This document shows, piece by piece, positions 34,301 through 49,300 of a stretch of 64,000 nt of DNA. The notes beneath the pieces are model-generated. The model searched no databases, was not told the DNA's origin, and worked only from the letters and a program-made list of their open reading frames with translations. The position numbers and the translations under genes are program-made. The stretch's first letter is position 1; the number at the start of each line of letters is the position of its first letter. Source of the stretch: Mercenaria mercenaria (taxonomy: Eukaryota; Mollusca; Bivalvia; Venerida; Veneridae); the NCBI RefSeq assembly GCF_021730395.1, contig NC_069369.1, positions 65,747,501-65,811,500 of the forward strand, read 5' to 3'.

Positions 34301-37300
34301 AACATTAATGATTTCACATAGTAACAAGATCGTCTTGTTTTATACCTTAAACAAAAGTTAATCAAATCTCACCTTAACAAACGCAACTTGGGCAAATCCT
34401 TTTCTCACTTTCAGTGGAGATGAACAGAGAGTATATCGTGTTCGGAGAGGTAGCGGAATATCTTCTATTAACTCGGACAGTTCCTTAAACTGCATCAAGT
34501 TACACATGAAGTACATGTCATCTAGCTTGCACACATGTACAAATATATCCTGGAAATGAAAGAACCTGAGATGAAGAATATCGTTCTATAAAACCTGGAC
34601 AATCAAGTGTGCAATTTTGAATTCATGCTGGAGCTATTTATTTATTCATTTTGTTGGTTTTAATGATGCACCCACACAATTATAGGTCATATGGCGACTT
34701 TCCAACTTTGATGGTGGAGGAAGACCCCAGGTGCCCCTGCACGCATTATTTCATCACGAGCAGGCACCTGGGTAGAACCACTGACCTTCCGTAAGCCAGC
34801 TGGAAGGCTTCCTCACATGAAGAATTCAATGCCCTGAGTGAGGCTCGAACCCACATCGATGAGGGGCAAGTGATTTGAAGTCAGTGACCTTAACCACTCG
34901 TCGACGGAGGCCCCCATGCTGGAGCCAGGAATCAGACTATGATGACAATATATTTAAGCTGAAGCCAGGAGCTGGCTGTGATGACAATATATATATGATA
35001 ATATATATATGACAAAATACATAATTTTGAATTCATTTAAGCTCAAGCTGGGAATCAGGCTATGATGACTATATATTATTTCAAATTCATTTAAGCTAAA
35101 GCTGGGAATTAGGCTAACGATGACTATATATTACTTCAAATTCATTTAAGCTAAAGCTTGAACCTGGAATTAGGCCATGATGACTATATTTTATTTCAAA
35201 TTCATTTAACTAAAGCTTGAGCCTGGAATTAGGCTATGATGACTATATATTATTTCAAATTCATTTACCTAAAGCTTGAGCCTGGAATTAGGCTATGATG
35301 ACAATATAATATATAATTTTGAATTCATTTAAGCTGCAGGCAGGAATAAAACTATGATATAACACTATACTGAATGTGTTATTATGAACACAAGTAAACT
35401 TAAATGTGGACTAAATGACAATAGACTAAAGACAATACTAAAACCTTTACTTGAGCCTTGCTCTGATGAACTAAAAATGTCAAGATAGAATTATCAATCA
35501 ACAAACACAAACGTACTGCGGCTTTTCTTTGGCAGAACTATCATACTTACTATAAGATTTGAAAGGGACGCTTTAGGAAGATGATATGAAAACATCTCTA
35601 TCATCTCGGCTGTGGGATTCATACCCGCTTTCTGAAATTATACAATTCATAATGCTGACATGACATCAGGAGTGTTAACTGACCAATCAGAGAGCTGCAT
35701 TTTCAAATATCTGCCAGTCTCCACTTGGGTAAAATTAAGCATTTTTACAAGTAACATATATAGTGACTTTAGAATTTAATATCACCCTATTTCAGAACAA
35801 GAGGGCCATGAAGGCCCTGTATTGCTCACCTGACCTATTGACCTAAAGATCATCAAAATTACGGTAACATTCTGACCAAGTTTCATTAAGATATGGTCAT
35901 AAATGTGGTCTCTAAAGTGTTAACTAGCTTTTCCTTTGCTTTGACCCGGTGACCTAGTTTCTGACCCCACATGACCCAGATTCGAACTTGACCTAAAGAT
36001 CGTCAAGATTAACATTCTGACTAAGTTTCATGAAGATACAGTCATAAATGTGGCCTCTAGAGTATTGACAAGCTTTGATTTGACCTAGTAACCTACTTTT
36101 TGACCCTACCTGACCCAGATTTGTACTTGACCTATAGATCATCAAGATCACAATCTGACCAAGTTTTATTTAGATATGGTCATAAATGTGGCCTCTACAG
36201 TGTTAACTAGCTTTTCCTTTGATTTGACCTGGTGACCTAGTTTTTGATCCTACATGACCCAGATTCAAACTGGACCTTGAGACTATCAAGATTAATATTC
36301 TGACCAAGATTCATGAAGATACAGTCATAAATGTGGCCGCTACAGTTTTAACAAGCTTTTCCTTTGATTTTACCCGGTGACCTAGTTTTTGAACCCAGAT
36401 GACCCAATATCTAAATCGTCCAAGACTTTATTAAAGGTAACATTCTGACCAAGTTTCATTAAGATTGGACCAAAATTGTGACCTCTGGAGCGTTAACAAG
36501 CTTTTCCTTTGATTTGACCTAGTGACCTAGTTTTTGATCCCAGATGTCCCAATATCAAATTCGTCCAAGATTTTATTGAGGGTAACATTCTGACCAAGTT
36601 TCATTAAGATTGGGCCAAAATTGTGACCTCTAGAGTGTTAACTAGCTTTTCCTTTGATTTGACCTGGTGACCTAGTTTTTGACCCCAGATGACCCAATTT
36701 CGAACTCGTCCAAGCTTTTATTGAGGGTAACAATCTGACCAAGTTTCATTAAGATTGGGCCAAAATTGTGACCTCTAGTGTGTTAACAAGCTTTTCCTTT
36801 GATTTGACCTGGTGACCTAGTTTTTGACCCCAGATGACCCAATATCGAACTCGTCCAAGATTTTATTGAGGGTAACATTCTGACCAAGTTTCAATAAGAT
36901 TGGGCCAAAATTGTGACCTCTAGAGTGTTAACAGTCAAATTGTTGACGACGGACGGATGGACGATGACGGACACAGGGCGATCACAAAAGCTCACCTTTG
37001 AGCACTTGGTGCTCAGGTGAGCTAAAAAAACCACACATGCCTAAACTACAAAACTGCAAAGTATCATTTAGATAAAATATGAATTTAACACTTTAGCTCT
37101 AATTTTAATTTTAAGATTTTACACAGAGAGTCTATGATAAAGTCCGAGTAAAATGTACGTATCCCAGTAAAATTAGTATAAGTCTGTAATGTTTTGGACA
37201 TGTTTAAATTTTTTGTAACAAGTGAAGAAAGTAGTGCCAGGCAATTCAATGTCCCCTTTTGGACAAGGGAATGCATTATCAATCAACTGTCTTCCAATCC

Positions 37301-40300
37301 AATGGCAATTTTTTGTATTTATACATATACAGCTGGGAAAATCAACAATCAAGAAGGCCATGAAGGCCCTGTATCGCTCACCTGACCTTTTGACCTAAAG
37401 ATCATCAAAATTAACATTCTGACCAAGTTTCATTAAGGTATGGTCATAAATGTTGTCTCTAAAGTGTTAAATAGCTTTTCCTCTGATTTGACCCGGTGAC
37501 CTAGTTTTTGACCCCACATGACCCAGATTCAAACTTGACCTAAAGATCATCAAGATTAACATTCTGACTAAGTTTCATGAAGATAAAGTTATAAATGTGG
37601 CCTCTAGAGTGTTAACAAGCTTTTCCTTTGATTTGACCTAGTAACCTACTTTTTGACCTCACCTGACTCAGATTAAAATTGGGAAAGCTGGGAAAATCAA
37701 CAAACGAGAGGGCCATGAAGGCCCTGTATCGCTCACCTGACCTATTGACCTAAAGAACATCAAGATTAACATTCTGACCCAGTTTCATTAAGATATGGTC
37801 ATAAATGTGGCCTCTACAGTTTTAACTAGCTTTTCCTTTGATTTGACCTGGTGACCTAGTTTTTGATCCTACATGACCCAGATTCAAACTGTACCTTGAG
37901 ACCATCAAGATAAACATTCTGACCAAGATTCATGAAGATACAGTCATAAATGTGGCCTTTACAGTGTTAAGAAGCTTTTCCTTTGATTTGACCTGGTGAC
38001 CTAGTTTTTGACCCCAGATAACCCAATATCGAACTGTCCAAGATTTTATTGAGGGTAACATTCTGACCAAGTTTCAATATGATTGGGCCAAAATTGTGAC
38101 CTCTAGAGTGTTAACAAGCTTTTCCTTTGGTTTGACCTGGTGACCTAGTTTATGACCCCAGATGACCCAAAATCAAACTCATCCAAGATTGAATTGTGAG
38201 TAACATTCTGACCAAGTTTCATTAAAACTAGGCAAAAATTGTGACCTCTAGAGTGTTAACAAGCTTTTCCTTTGATTTGACCTGGTGACCTAGTTTTTGA
38301 CCCCAGATGACCCAATATCGAACTCGTCCAAGATTTTATTAAGGGTAACATTCTGACCATGTTTCATTAAGATTGGGCCAAAACTGTGACCTCTAGAATG
38401 TCAACAGTCAAATTGTTGATGACAGACGACGGACACAGGGCAATCACAAAAGCTCACCTTTGAGCACTTTGTGCTCAGGTGAGCTATAAAAAAACCATCC
38501 ATTTATGGCAAATAATTCATTTTTGTGAAGCGTATGCACATACCATAATAATTTTTCATTACTTATTACATCCTATCTGAAATTGTTGTTTCATTTCTAT
38601 TACCTGACAGGTGAACACTGTCACCTGTGTATGTGGAACAAGTGTCTTAATTCATGTTATACAAAATCCATAGCATGTATTTTCAAAAACTAAATGTAGT
38701 TAAATACTGAAGTTGATTTGTGAACCACCATTTCTTCAGAAATGACAATTTTTAAAAACACCATTTATCAAAACCTTTAATAACTCTTATTCTAGTCAGA
38801 AGTCTCTAAAAAGAGATATTCTGTTGAGATGTTATTATGCCAAACAGCCATTTGGACAACTATGTCTTCGCATCTGCAAGCAGGCTCAATAAAAAAAAAT
38901 TCTGATATATCAGCAGAAAAGATACACAGAATAACAATCACTTCAAACAGACCTGATCAGCTAAATCTCAGTCAAACTTTTAAGTTAAAGGGGATTCAAG
39001 AGATTATAAACTTACTTTAAGGGGACTTTTCTCTACATTCACGATATTATGCAAGTGTCCCAAATCTTTCGGCCAGAAAGTTGTCACTTCACCATCTTCA
39101 AATTGTGTCCGAAATCGACCCGCTCTCCCCCCTATTTGCTGGGCTTGGGAGGTGGACAGGTAGTCCATGGACAAAGTATGATCCTCTCTTAGTGTACGCT
39201 TGATTAATGAATAGAATACCACCCTTTTTATGGCACTGTGGAACAAAGAAATGCAAACTTGAGGTAAGTTAAGGCAAATGAAACAAAAAATTCAGATAAA
39301 AGGGACGTTAATACGACATATCAAGAATGGCGAGTGTAATATTTCATTTCTAAACTTCAATAAGCTTCTGAAACATCATCTTAAAGAACAAACAATGTTT
39401 TTTTCTTTTCAAGTTTTACAAAAATTTAGCCATACATGTTTAAAATAAACTTGACAAGGCAGTCTGAAAGACAGCTAAATCCCCCGCCACTGCTATGGAT
39501 AGTGAAAGGGTAAAACCTTTGATTTTAGCTGTGACCTTGACCTTGAACTGACATGGCTGACTCATGAATTCTGCACAACGTCTTGATGAGGTGATCATTT
39601 GACCAAAGTTTCATGAAAATCCTTCAAGGGGTTTAGGAGATACAGAGCTGAAACCTTTGACCTTCAGTTGTGACCTTGACCTTGAGTTGACATGGCTGAC
39701 TCATGAGTTCTGATGAGGTGATCATTTGACCCAAGTTTGATGAAAATCCTTCAAGGGTTTAAGAGATACAGAGTGACACGAAATGGAAGGCTCAACCTTC
39801 GACCCTTAGTTTACCGTGACCTTAGCTGCATGGTTGACATCTAATTTCTGCACATCGTTCTGATGATGTAATCATTGACCCAAGTTTTATATAAATCCTT
39901 CACGGGTTTAGAGATATGACGGACACGAAATGGAAGGCTCAAACTTTGACCTTCATTTGACCTTGACCTTGAGCAACATGGCTGCTCAAAGTTCTGCACA
40001 TCGCCTTGATGATTGATCAATTGACCCAATTTGATGAAAATCCTCAGGGTTTTAGGAGATATAGAGCGGGCACAATGGAAGGTCAAAACTTTGACCCTAA
40101 GTTGTGACCTTGACCTTGAGCCGCATGACTGACTCATGCTCTGCACAATCGTCTTGAGAGTGATCACTTGACCCAAGTTTTATAAAATTCTTCAGGGGTT
40201 TAGAGATATAGAGTGGACACAAATTGAAGGCTCAAACCTTGATCTTGCTTTGTGACCTTGACCTTGACCGCATGGCTGACTCATGGTTTCTGCACATCGT

Positions 40301-43300
40301 CTTGATAAGGTGATCATTTGACCCAAGTTTTTAAAATCCTTCAGGGTTAGGAGATATAGAGCGGACAGAAAATGGCAGGCTCAAACCTTTGACCTTGATT
40401 GTGACCTTGACCTGAACCGACAAGGCTGACTCATGGGTTCTGCACATCGTCTTGATGAGGTGATCATTTGACCAAGTTTCATGAAAATCCTTCAGGGTTT
40501 AGGAGATAGGACCGGACACGATTTGTTACGACGGAAGACGAAAGAAGGACTGACGGAAGACGAAACGGACGGAAGGACAGACGACGCAGACCATCCTATA
40601 ATACCTCCGCCACGGCGGGGGATTAAAAACCCAAAATCTGTATGAACAGACATCCTGATATTTTTTGAAGAAATGGATATATCATTATTTACACAATCTG
40701 ACTCAGTCAAATAAAGGTGACAGACGGATGCAGTTTTATCCAATTAAATTTTTTCTACTATTATCAATGTATGACTATATGTAAAAGCGCCAAAATGTGA
40801 CAAAATCGTCCAATCAGGAATCTGACCATCAATTTCTAATAATCTTACTTTTTCAATGGTAGCAAGAAAATATTATTAAAACATGAAAAGTTCAGTATGA
40901 TATTTTACAACAATTTTCACAAGTAATTCTTAGAGATCTGACATATGCAGATCAGGTTAGTAAATTCATGAAAATTGTGCACCCTCAATGTCAAACTAGG
41001 AAATTGTCTATCCGTATTAAGGAGCATGTCAGAAATGTGAGAAATATTGTTCCTTCAATAAATTAAAGAATTTTAATTTTTCATTCTAAAATATTTCACA
41101 TGTGTACCAGTTGTATTACTTTAAAGTTTCAAAATATGTTTCTCTGTTTGTTTGTTTTGGGTTTGTCACCATCTCTTTTTAGCAGTATTTCAGTTTTGTA
41201 TCAGGTGGTTAACCTAACCAGTGTTCATTGATCCTGTAACTGTACTAGTCTGTTCCCTGCAAGTAAGTACCAACTTCTCCGATCAGAGATGTAGGTTGAA
41301 TGATTTCAGACACAATGTCTTTTATCAAATAGCCACAGAGAACTCAGAATTTTCTTACTAATTCATGAATCAGAATAAGTCTCCCTAAGTAATTTTCTTT
41401 TCTGCAATTTTCTTCCAACTCCTTTAAGATGATAAAACAGTAATGCATTCATAACACTATTATTTACACTATTATAGCTACCTCATCCAGGTCACAAGGT
41501 TATAAAACTGAGACTGGGGACCAGTCTCGTAATGCATCCTTGCCATTGGTCAATTTCAAAAGTGAAATCAGAAATAACCAATCAGATGCTGCAGGTTTCA
41601 GACTGGTCTCCAAACACAGTAGCAAAAATACTTACAGATAGCAAAAATACTTACAGATTTAGTCCCATGCCAACAGCATCAGTAGCTACAAGTACACTGC
41701 ATGGGTCATTTGGATCATTGAACTTCCTTGATTGCATTATTTTTGTTCCTTAAAGAATATATTTAGAATATTTGAGCCGCGCCATCAGAAAACCAACATA
41801 GTGCGTTTGCGACCAGCATGGATCCAGACCAGCCTGCGCACCCGCGCAGTCTGGTCAGGATCCATGCTGTTCGCTTTCAAAGCCTATTGCCATTAGAAAA
41901 ACCATTAGTGAACAGCATGGATCCTGACCAGACTGTGCGGATCCATGCTGTTCGCAAACGCACTATGTTGGGTTTTCTCATGGCGTGGCTCTTTTACAAG
42001 TTACTTCTCCAAAACAGACAGTCACTGGAATATTCATAAGCTTTGTAACAAGTACTGGTAACTCCTGTCTTAACATTTCTGAGACATCACATGTTTAAGG
42101 TTTGTAAATCTAAGAGTTTTCTATATTACTAGAATAAATACTTGTAATAAAAGTGCTGTCAAACAACAGCACCCTCAACTATTTGAAGCCCTTCCATCTT
42201 ATAATGTAATTACTATAATAATTGCAAATTTACTTTTCGCTTCAATGACTGATCTGGAGTACCAATCTCAATAATAATCATACCTGGAATTGCTAAGAAA
42301 CAAAGTTTCACCTTCATTGCATATTATGTCATTAATTCAATTTTCTTCTAAATTTATCTCAGAAAGATTTTTCAAATGACATGATATTGTCTTACCAGGA
42401 GGTAAATCCCCATATATCACAGCACATTTATGTCCCTTGGCAACTAGAATATTGAACACTTTGAAAATATCCTTCTTTGAAAAGCACACTATACAATCGC
42501 CTTTCTTCAAATTATCAAAATTGCCTGAAACATATAAAAGTTAGACCTTTACAGTGAAATTGTTTCATTTCCCAGTTTTCACCAAAATTGCTGTTTTGTG
42601 GGGTTATGAACTTGTGGTTTAAACTTTTAACCCTTACCCTGCTAAATTTCTTAAATGGACTGGTATATCATTGAAATTGGGCAGTACTATCTATTATTCA
42701 AATGGGTGTTCAATGAAATTTTACTGACTGAATAGCGAACAGTGCAGACTGATTTTCGTCTGCACTGGTCGCAAAGGCAAATTTACTTGTTGCCAGCAGA
42801 CTAAAAGTAAATAAAAAGATTACAAGGTAGAGAAGCTTATTTGTTCATAGGGACTAAATCTTGTGGATTGATAGAAACGAAAATTAGTCCTCCACAAATC
42901 TGATTTCAAAGTATTTACCAAACACAGAAATAAAACTTAAATCATTCACATGTTTCAGAGTTAATTAACTGTGAAATCATTTGTCAATACCATAATTATC
43001 TAAAAGTTTTCTGGCCAATTATTATATTATTTTTTATCAACTTATAAGGATTAAATATTATGAGCATTTTATTGAAATACCCCGTCGTCAAGGCATCGGC
43101 CCCTTATCACTAAGCAGCAATGACGTAACTTTGCGCCTTTCCTTTTGCTGTTCATATGAAATGAACGTCATAATTTTTAATGGCAAAGAATAGGACGAAT
43201 GTAAATATTTGTTGACTACATAAGACTAAATGAACTTTCATTTTTTTGTTGTTGTTGTTGGGTTTAACGCCATACCTTCAAAATCATAGGTCATATGGTG

Positions 43301-46300
43301 ACTTTCCAGCTTTTGATGATGGAGGAAGACCCCAAGTGCCTTTCCCAATTACAGGTGGGCACCTTGGCAGATCCACCAACCTCCTGTTAGTCAACTGAAT
43401 GGGAAAGGGGAAAGAGAGCATTTTATTAAGATGAGTGGGTTGTGGGGGTGGGGGTGGGGGGGGGGGGGGGGGGAGGGGAGTAATTATAAGAATTGTTGCA
43501 CTCTGCAAATCGTCTCATCTCCACCCATCTATATTCCAATTCTAAAGACAATATCATGAATGGTTTTTAAGTTGTGCTCAGGACAGGAAATGATGGACAT
43601 ATTTGACATTTGAAGTCAATTTGTTACCTTGACCTTTGACCTATGTATCCAGTTCATGAGCTCTGCACATCATCTCATTGCCATGAATAATATTTCTATG
43701 ATGTTTCATAATCCTAGGTCAAATGAGTTTTAAGAGACATGTAACACTGTCAAACTTTTAGGCCCTTTTATGCATATTTTTTACTAAGTCATGGGCCAGA
43801 ACTCTGGTCAAGCTGTGTGAAATGTGCTGAATGACAAACCTGTAAGGTTTGATGACTCTGGGTCAAATAATTATTTAGCTATGTGGAGTAAGGTGTGTTG
43901 GCATGGTAAATCACAAATAAAACCAAAGGTTCACAAGTTGCTGAACAGTATTCCTATAAAATTTCGTGACTCCTGGTCAAATACTTTTTCATAAACATGT
44001 GGCAAAAAACTTTTTTTGCCCTTAACACATACATTTGACTAATTCAAAGGCCATAATTCTGGTTCGACAGAGTGAAATCCATACAAATCTCTAAGTGCAC
44101 AACTTAACATGCTGATCAAAAACCCTAATATATTTCATGTGCCTATGTCAAACACTTTTTAAGATAAATGTGACACAAAGTCAGACAGATAGATGGATAG
44201 ACAAAGGTAAATTTAAATACCCCCCACTCCCCTAATATTTCATGGGCACACAAAAACGGAGTAACTTAGTTCTATCTATGTACTTGTGTCTAAAATATAT
44301 ATTTGGGATTTTGTAAAGCATATGAAAAATTCTCAAAACATTTGGTCATGCAGCAACAACTGATGTTACGTAGGAAAGGAGAAAGAAACTTTACCCAGAA
44401 ATGGCCTTAAAACTTCAACACCAAATTTTCATTCATCAGAAACTACGGTTAAATTCAGCAGAGAAGATTAATGCTCTGATATGAAAGAATGTATATTTTT
44501 TTCAGTTATCAACAATATGAAAATTTTCCAAATTGTATAGGCCAGAGGTAGTTTATTGCACCTTGTAATTAAATAAGCTAAAATTATATAATAAACTGAC
44601 TTAAACAAAAGAACCGCCTACGGTTGCCATTGCTTGCCTGTAAGTGCTGGACAATATGCAAGAAAAGAGTTACATTAAAAGAGTTACATTTCTGATTTTC
44701 TAAGTACAAAAAGGCCATAATTCCAACAAAATGCAGGTTAAAGTTATAGTTCTGGTCCACTTACTCATCTAATGATGATAAACAAAATGTGCAAAATTTC
44801 AAAGCTGTAGCTCTCATAGTTTTTGGGAAAAAGTGGACCTAAACAAAAATTTTAACAAGAAACTCTAATTTTCAAAGTACAAAAAGGGCCATAATTCTGA
44901 CAAGACGCACATCAGAGATATGCTCCTTGGCCTAGATAGTCAAATAATTATGATAAACAAATGTGCAAAGTTTCAAAGCTGTAGCTCTTATACTTCTTGA
45001 TAAAGTGGACACAAACAAAAAACGTCGACCATCAAGTGATATATCAGGCATTAATTTTAAGGCCAGTTCCTTTATGAATTTTGTACTTACCAACAGCCTC
45101 TTCCAGATATGTCAAACTTGTCAATCTCTCATATTTTCTAACCTGGAAATATAAACCTCAACACTTAGATGTGTATATAAACACCAGTGCCTACTTCGAT
45201 TGTCTGACCACGGCAACCATCGTTGCTGTTGAGGAAATTATCATCCTCCTGTTTGTAATCAGCCTGCCAATGAATTCCACTGATACAAATTTCTAGTTCT
45301 GTTTCTGCTCTTCATACACATCGACTGGAGACAAACAGACATTGGTCTGAGTGGCCTTGGGGCATTGTCGAACCAGTGTAAGACAACACACAATTCTTCT
45401 GCTAAAACTGTTAATCAGCTAACAATTCTTGCACCAATTGAAGTCAGTCTTGGTTTTCTAACAGCATACATTCTTCCTTCATACACTGCAAAACTGTCAT
45501 TTGTGGGGACAAATTTAAGGGATTTCCCAAGTCAAATCCCACTGAGCACACAAACTTATTTCTTTGAACTTTGAAATTCACAAATTCATATCCCATGAAA
45601 GAACTGCTTTGGCTGAAACGGCTTAATTTAACACCAATGAAATGAAATGATTTATCAATATACACTGGTAAATCTTGCAGTAAAAGAAAAAAATTCTTAC
45701 ACATGACATCTGAACAGAACAAATCAAGAATATAGCAAAGGCTGGCAAACTATTATATTCCCTTAAACTTCTTCTGAAGGCCTGATATAAGGAAAACGCT
45801 TTCAATATTTTCTAACAATCTGTTGACAAAAAAATCAAACCATTTAACAAAACACTCATACTTTTAAAGAAAAAAACTATTACTATCACCTCAAAAGAAT
45901 CACCGGTAGAATACATTAAATTCTCCACAAGATCGATGGCAGTTTCCTCCCCGCATACATGTACTTCCTTAGCTGCAATGCCAAGTAAAGACCGAGTCCA
46001 GGACCATCCCCTCTGTAAATCCCCAATCATCTGAATCTCATCTATCACAGCAACTTCATCTGAAATTTTAGATCAAGGTTTTCATGTGACACAAAGCTTT
46101 CAGAATACAAAAGGCTTTCACAATACATGAAGCTTGCAGAATACAAAATGCTTTCAAATACAACACTTCAATCAACCTTTGCAACAGTAAGATCTGTGAA
46201 ATCATATAATATAATTATTTGAGATGAACATTTTACTGTAAGTACAAAATGTAGTGTACCTAAGGTACAACAATGAACATAGGGTGATCACATTAGTTCA

Positions 46301-49300
46301 CCTAGAGCACTGATACAACTGTGGTCATAATTTGCAAAAACAGGAACCTGGGTAGAACCACAGACCTGCCTGCTGGATGGCTTCCTAACATGATGAGCCA
46401 CAGAGGCCTTTAACCTACAAAGGTGAGTTGCAAATGATCTGAAATTAGAGACCTTACACCCTCGTACGTAAGAACCAACTTTTCAAAATTTTATAAAACT
46501 TTTAAAATTACTTATCAAATTGAAATATTCAGTATACAATATCGAAATACTTACACTCTTGACTGAGGTTTGCCATCTCCACAGTGCAAGCTACATGCTC
46601 GGCTGGTGTCTCATCCTCGTTGGCAAAACGTCTCGTCTCACCAGTAATCAAATCACAAGGAACATCCTTGAAATAGTGAAAAAAAAAATTATTTCACATA
46701 CACATCTTTCAAAGAGTGAACAGGTGTTCATTTTATATATACAGTATGTCATATATCAGAGGGCAGGTGAACCATTCAAATAGTCTAATAGATCAAACCG
46801 TAAAAAGTGAAACTTGCAGCCAAACACTGAAACTTTTTACAAATTTATTAATGTCATCTGGTTACTTCCATGTGTGTTTGTGTATGGTGCCTGCGTGCAT
46901 GTGTGTTTGTCTCAAGCAAGTGCCTGTTTGTGCTCAAGACTGCGTTTTTGGAGCTTGGGTTTCCGTGCTGAATATTCATAATTGCTTTCTTCTACTTTTC
47001 ACCCACCCTTTTATCTACCACTTTCCAGTTTTTGTCTTCTGGACATAAATACAATGTACTTGTTGCTAGAGCTCTCTGGCTGTGTTGGGGTGCTCTGTGC
47101 TTTCTGGGAAATCTATCCTTACCTTTTATTTTTTACACTCACAAGTTTGATTCATTTTATCAACTTTGACTTACAGCATTGTTACATTTGTCAAAGACTT
47201 CCATTGCCAGCAATCGAAGTGGACCACAGTAAACGCCTGACTCAGATTCCATAAACCGTTTCAGAGCGTGGTACGTCTTTCCGCTATTGGTGGGGCCTGA
47301 ATGATATATAATCTTCCTCTGCATGGTTCTGGCAAGAGGGTACCTGAAACAAAGTTACAAAATACATTCAAACCTGTGCTTAACTGCCATATGTGAAGAT
47401 TAGTGACTTCTATAGAACATCAGTTTCAATTCAAAAATTAAATACTTGAACTTTATACAATTAAAGACCCTCTTTTTAGTTTTGTCTTTATAGATTCTTG
47501 ACATTCTCTTCTCTTTAAATACCTTGGGCTGAAATTTGATGACGTCCAAACCCAAATTTCAGCATATTTTTCACAAGCTGTGAAAAATAATTCCAAAAAT
47601 CTAAGAAAAAAGACGCACAGTAGCATTTCCACTTTAATATACGAAACACAAGGCTATGGGCTAACCTAAATCATTACTGAACAAATATTTGTCCTTCGTG
47701 TGAAAAATACAGGACGAATTATGAAAATAACAGCACATTCTCTACCATACATGTGATACGTCCCGGATTGACCGGGATTGTCCTGGAAATTACATCCTCG
47801 TCCCGATGTCCCGGACAGGGTTGAAATGTCCCGGAAAAATAAAAATACAGGAACAAATAAAAATAATCCCCCCAAAAACTTGTTTTTTGTCTATAAACTG
47901 TTGAATTTTACACAATAAACAGTCCGCGGTGTCACATTGTTTATTCCTAATCAGTTTCATGCCCTCGAGCGGGACACGTGTTGATTAAGCCCGCTTTGAT
48001 CACGCGACGATCTTTTGATGACACTGATTAAGTTACAGTCAGTTAACATGATGACCCAGATTAAGAACTGACAGGATTATGCAATCAATAAATGTTTTAT
48101 GATACTTAAATTAAGAACAAAGTCATAAATCTCTTTGTTTTTAGCACGTTGGCGGTAAAGCTACATGTAGCCTTTATGGAAGAGATTATTGAAAACGGTC
48201 AATTAAACGATAATTATTTTAAAAGGTTGTAATCATTTAAGATCTAGATCGATTGTCACACATATTCTCAATAAAAATGTTGAATGCCTTTGCCGACTGA
48301 CCCATGAAAATTGACCCGACTCCAAATATTTTATATTGTCGATTTTATCTACAATATTTATTTTATTCCTTTAAGGATTCAATTCAATTATTAGATAAAT
48401 GTTTAAGCTTTAGAATGATACCAAATTAGCTAGAATCTAAATCGCGATGACCAGGTTGATTCTTCGTATATACAGTTGAACTTCAATGGCTCGAACTCGG
48501 ATCTTTCGAACACCCTGGATCGCTCGAACTCTTCGCCCGGTCCCGAATTTATTCCTTCTTTATTCTATATAGTTCTACCTCGGATCGCTCGAACTTCGAA
48601 AATTCGAACTCATTTGGTGGTCCCTTCGGCTCAATTACAGTGATAATTACACCTATTCAGTCGAACAGCCAATTTGTCGCCGGAATGGCTTGTGTTTACA
48701 AAGTTTTTCACACCTCTGCCTGACATTCGCCAAGCTTCCCCTTTAACCGACGCGTGCGTAATTTTCACACGCTTATGTAATTAGCGTCGGTATACGACAA
48801 ACAAATTAAACAAAGTGACTTTCGTTCAATGCAATGCTTTAATGGGCTTTGATTAATACGAATAAAATTATTTAAAATAATTGAGCAATGTCTGTCTATT
48901 TTTTTTCTGCATAAAAACGGGAGATTCGATGTTAATTTTCATACTGCTTTAGCATGGCTGAATAACTTGTTTTTCGTATCTATGTCATGTTTGAAAATAA
49001 ATAATAAAGACTATTTCAGCGTTTGTTTTTACAAATCATCGTATCATACACACATGTAGGTACAATATGACAATATATTACGATATAAGGTTTGTAACAC
49101 ATCATGCCCTCGAATTCCTAAATTCAAAATGGCCGCCATTTGGATGGCTCGAACAACGGAAAACTCGAACTTATTTCAACGGGACCCTCGAGTTCGAGCC
49201 ATCGAAGTTGGACTGTAGTAAGCCTCCTAATTCTGTTCACCTCGGGAACGCAATAAATTCACATGCCGAACTATAGATGTGTATTACCGGTACATGTATT

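Noticed and set aside
43284-43508. Proline-rich minus-strand protein
   Set aside because: It is created by the G run and a SINE fragment read in reverse.
46716-47254. Frames between SUPV3L1 exons on the plus strand
   Set aside because: They overlap the antisense of a Walker A exon and AT-rich intron; no similarity to any family.
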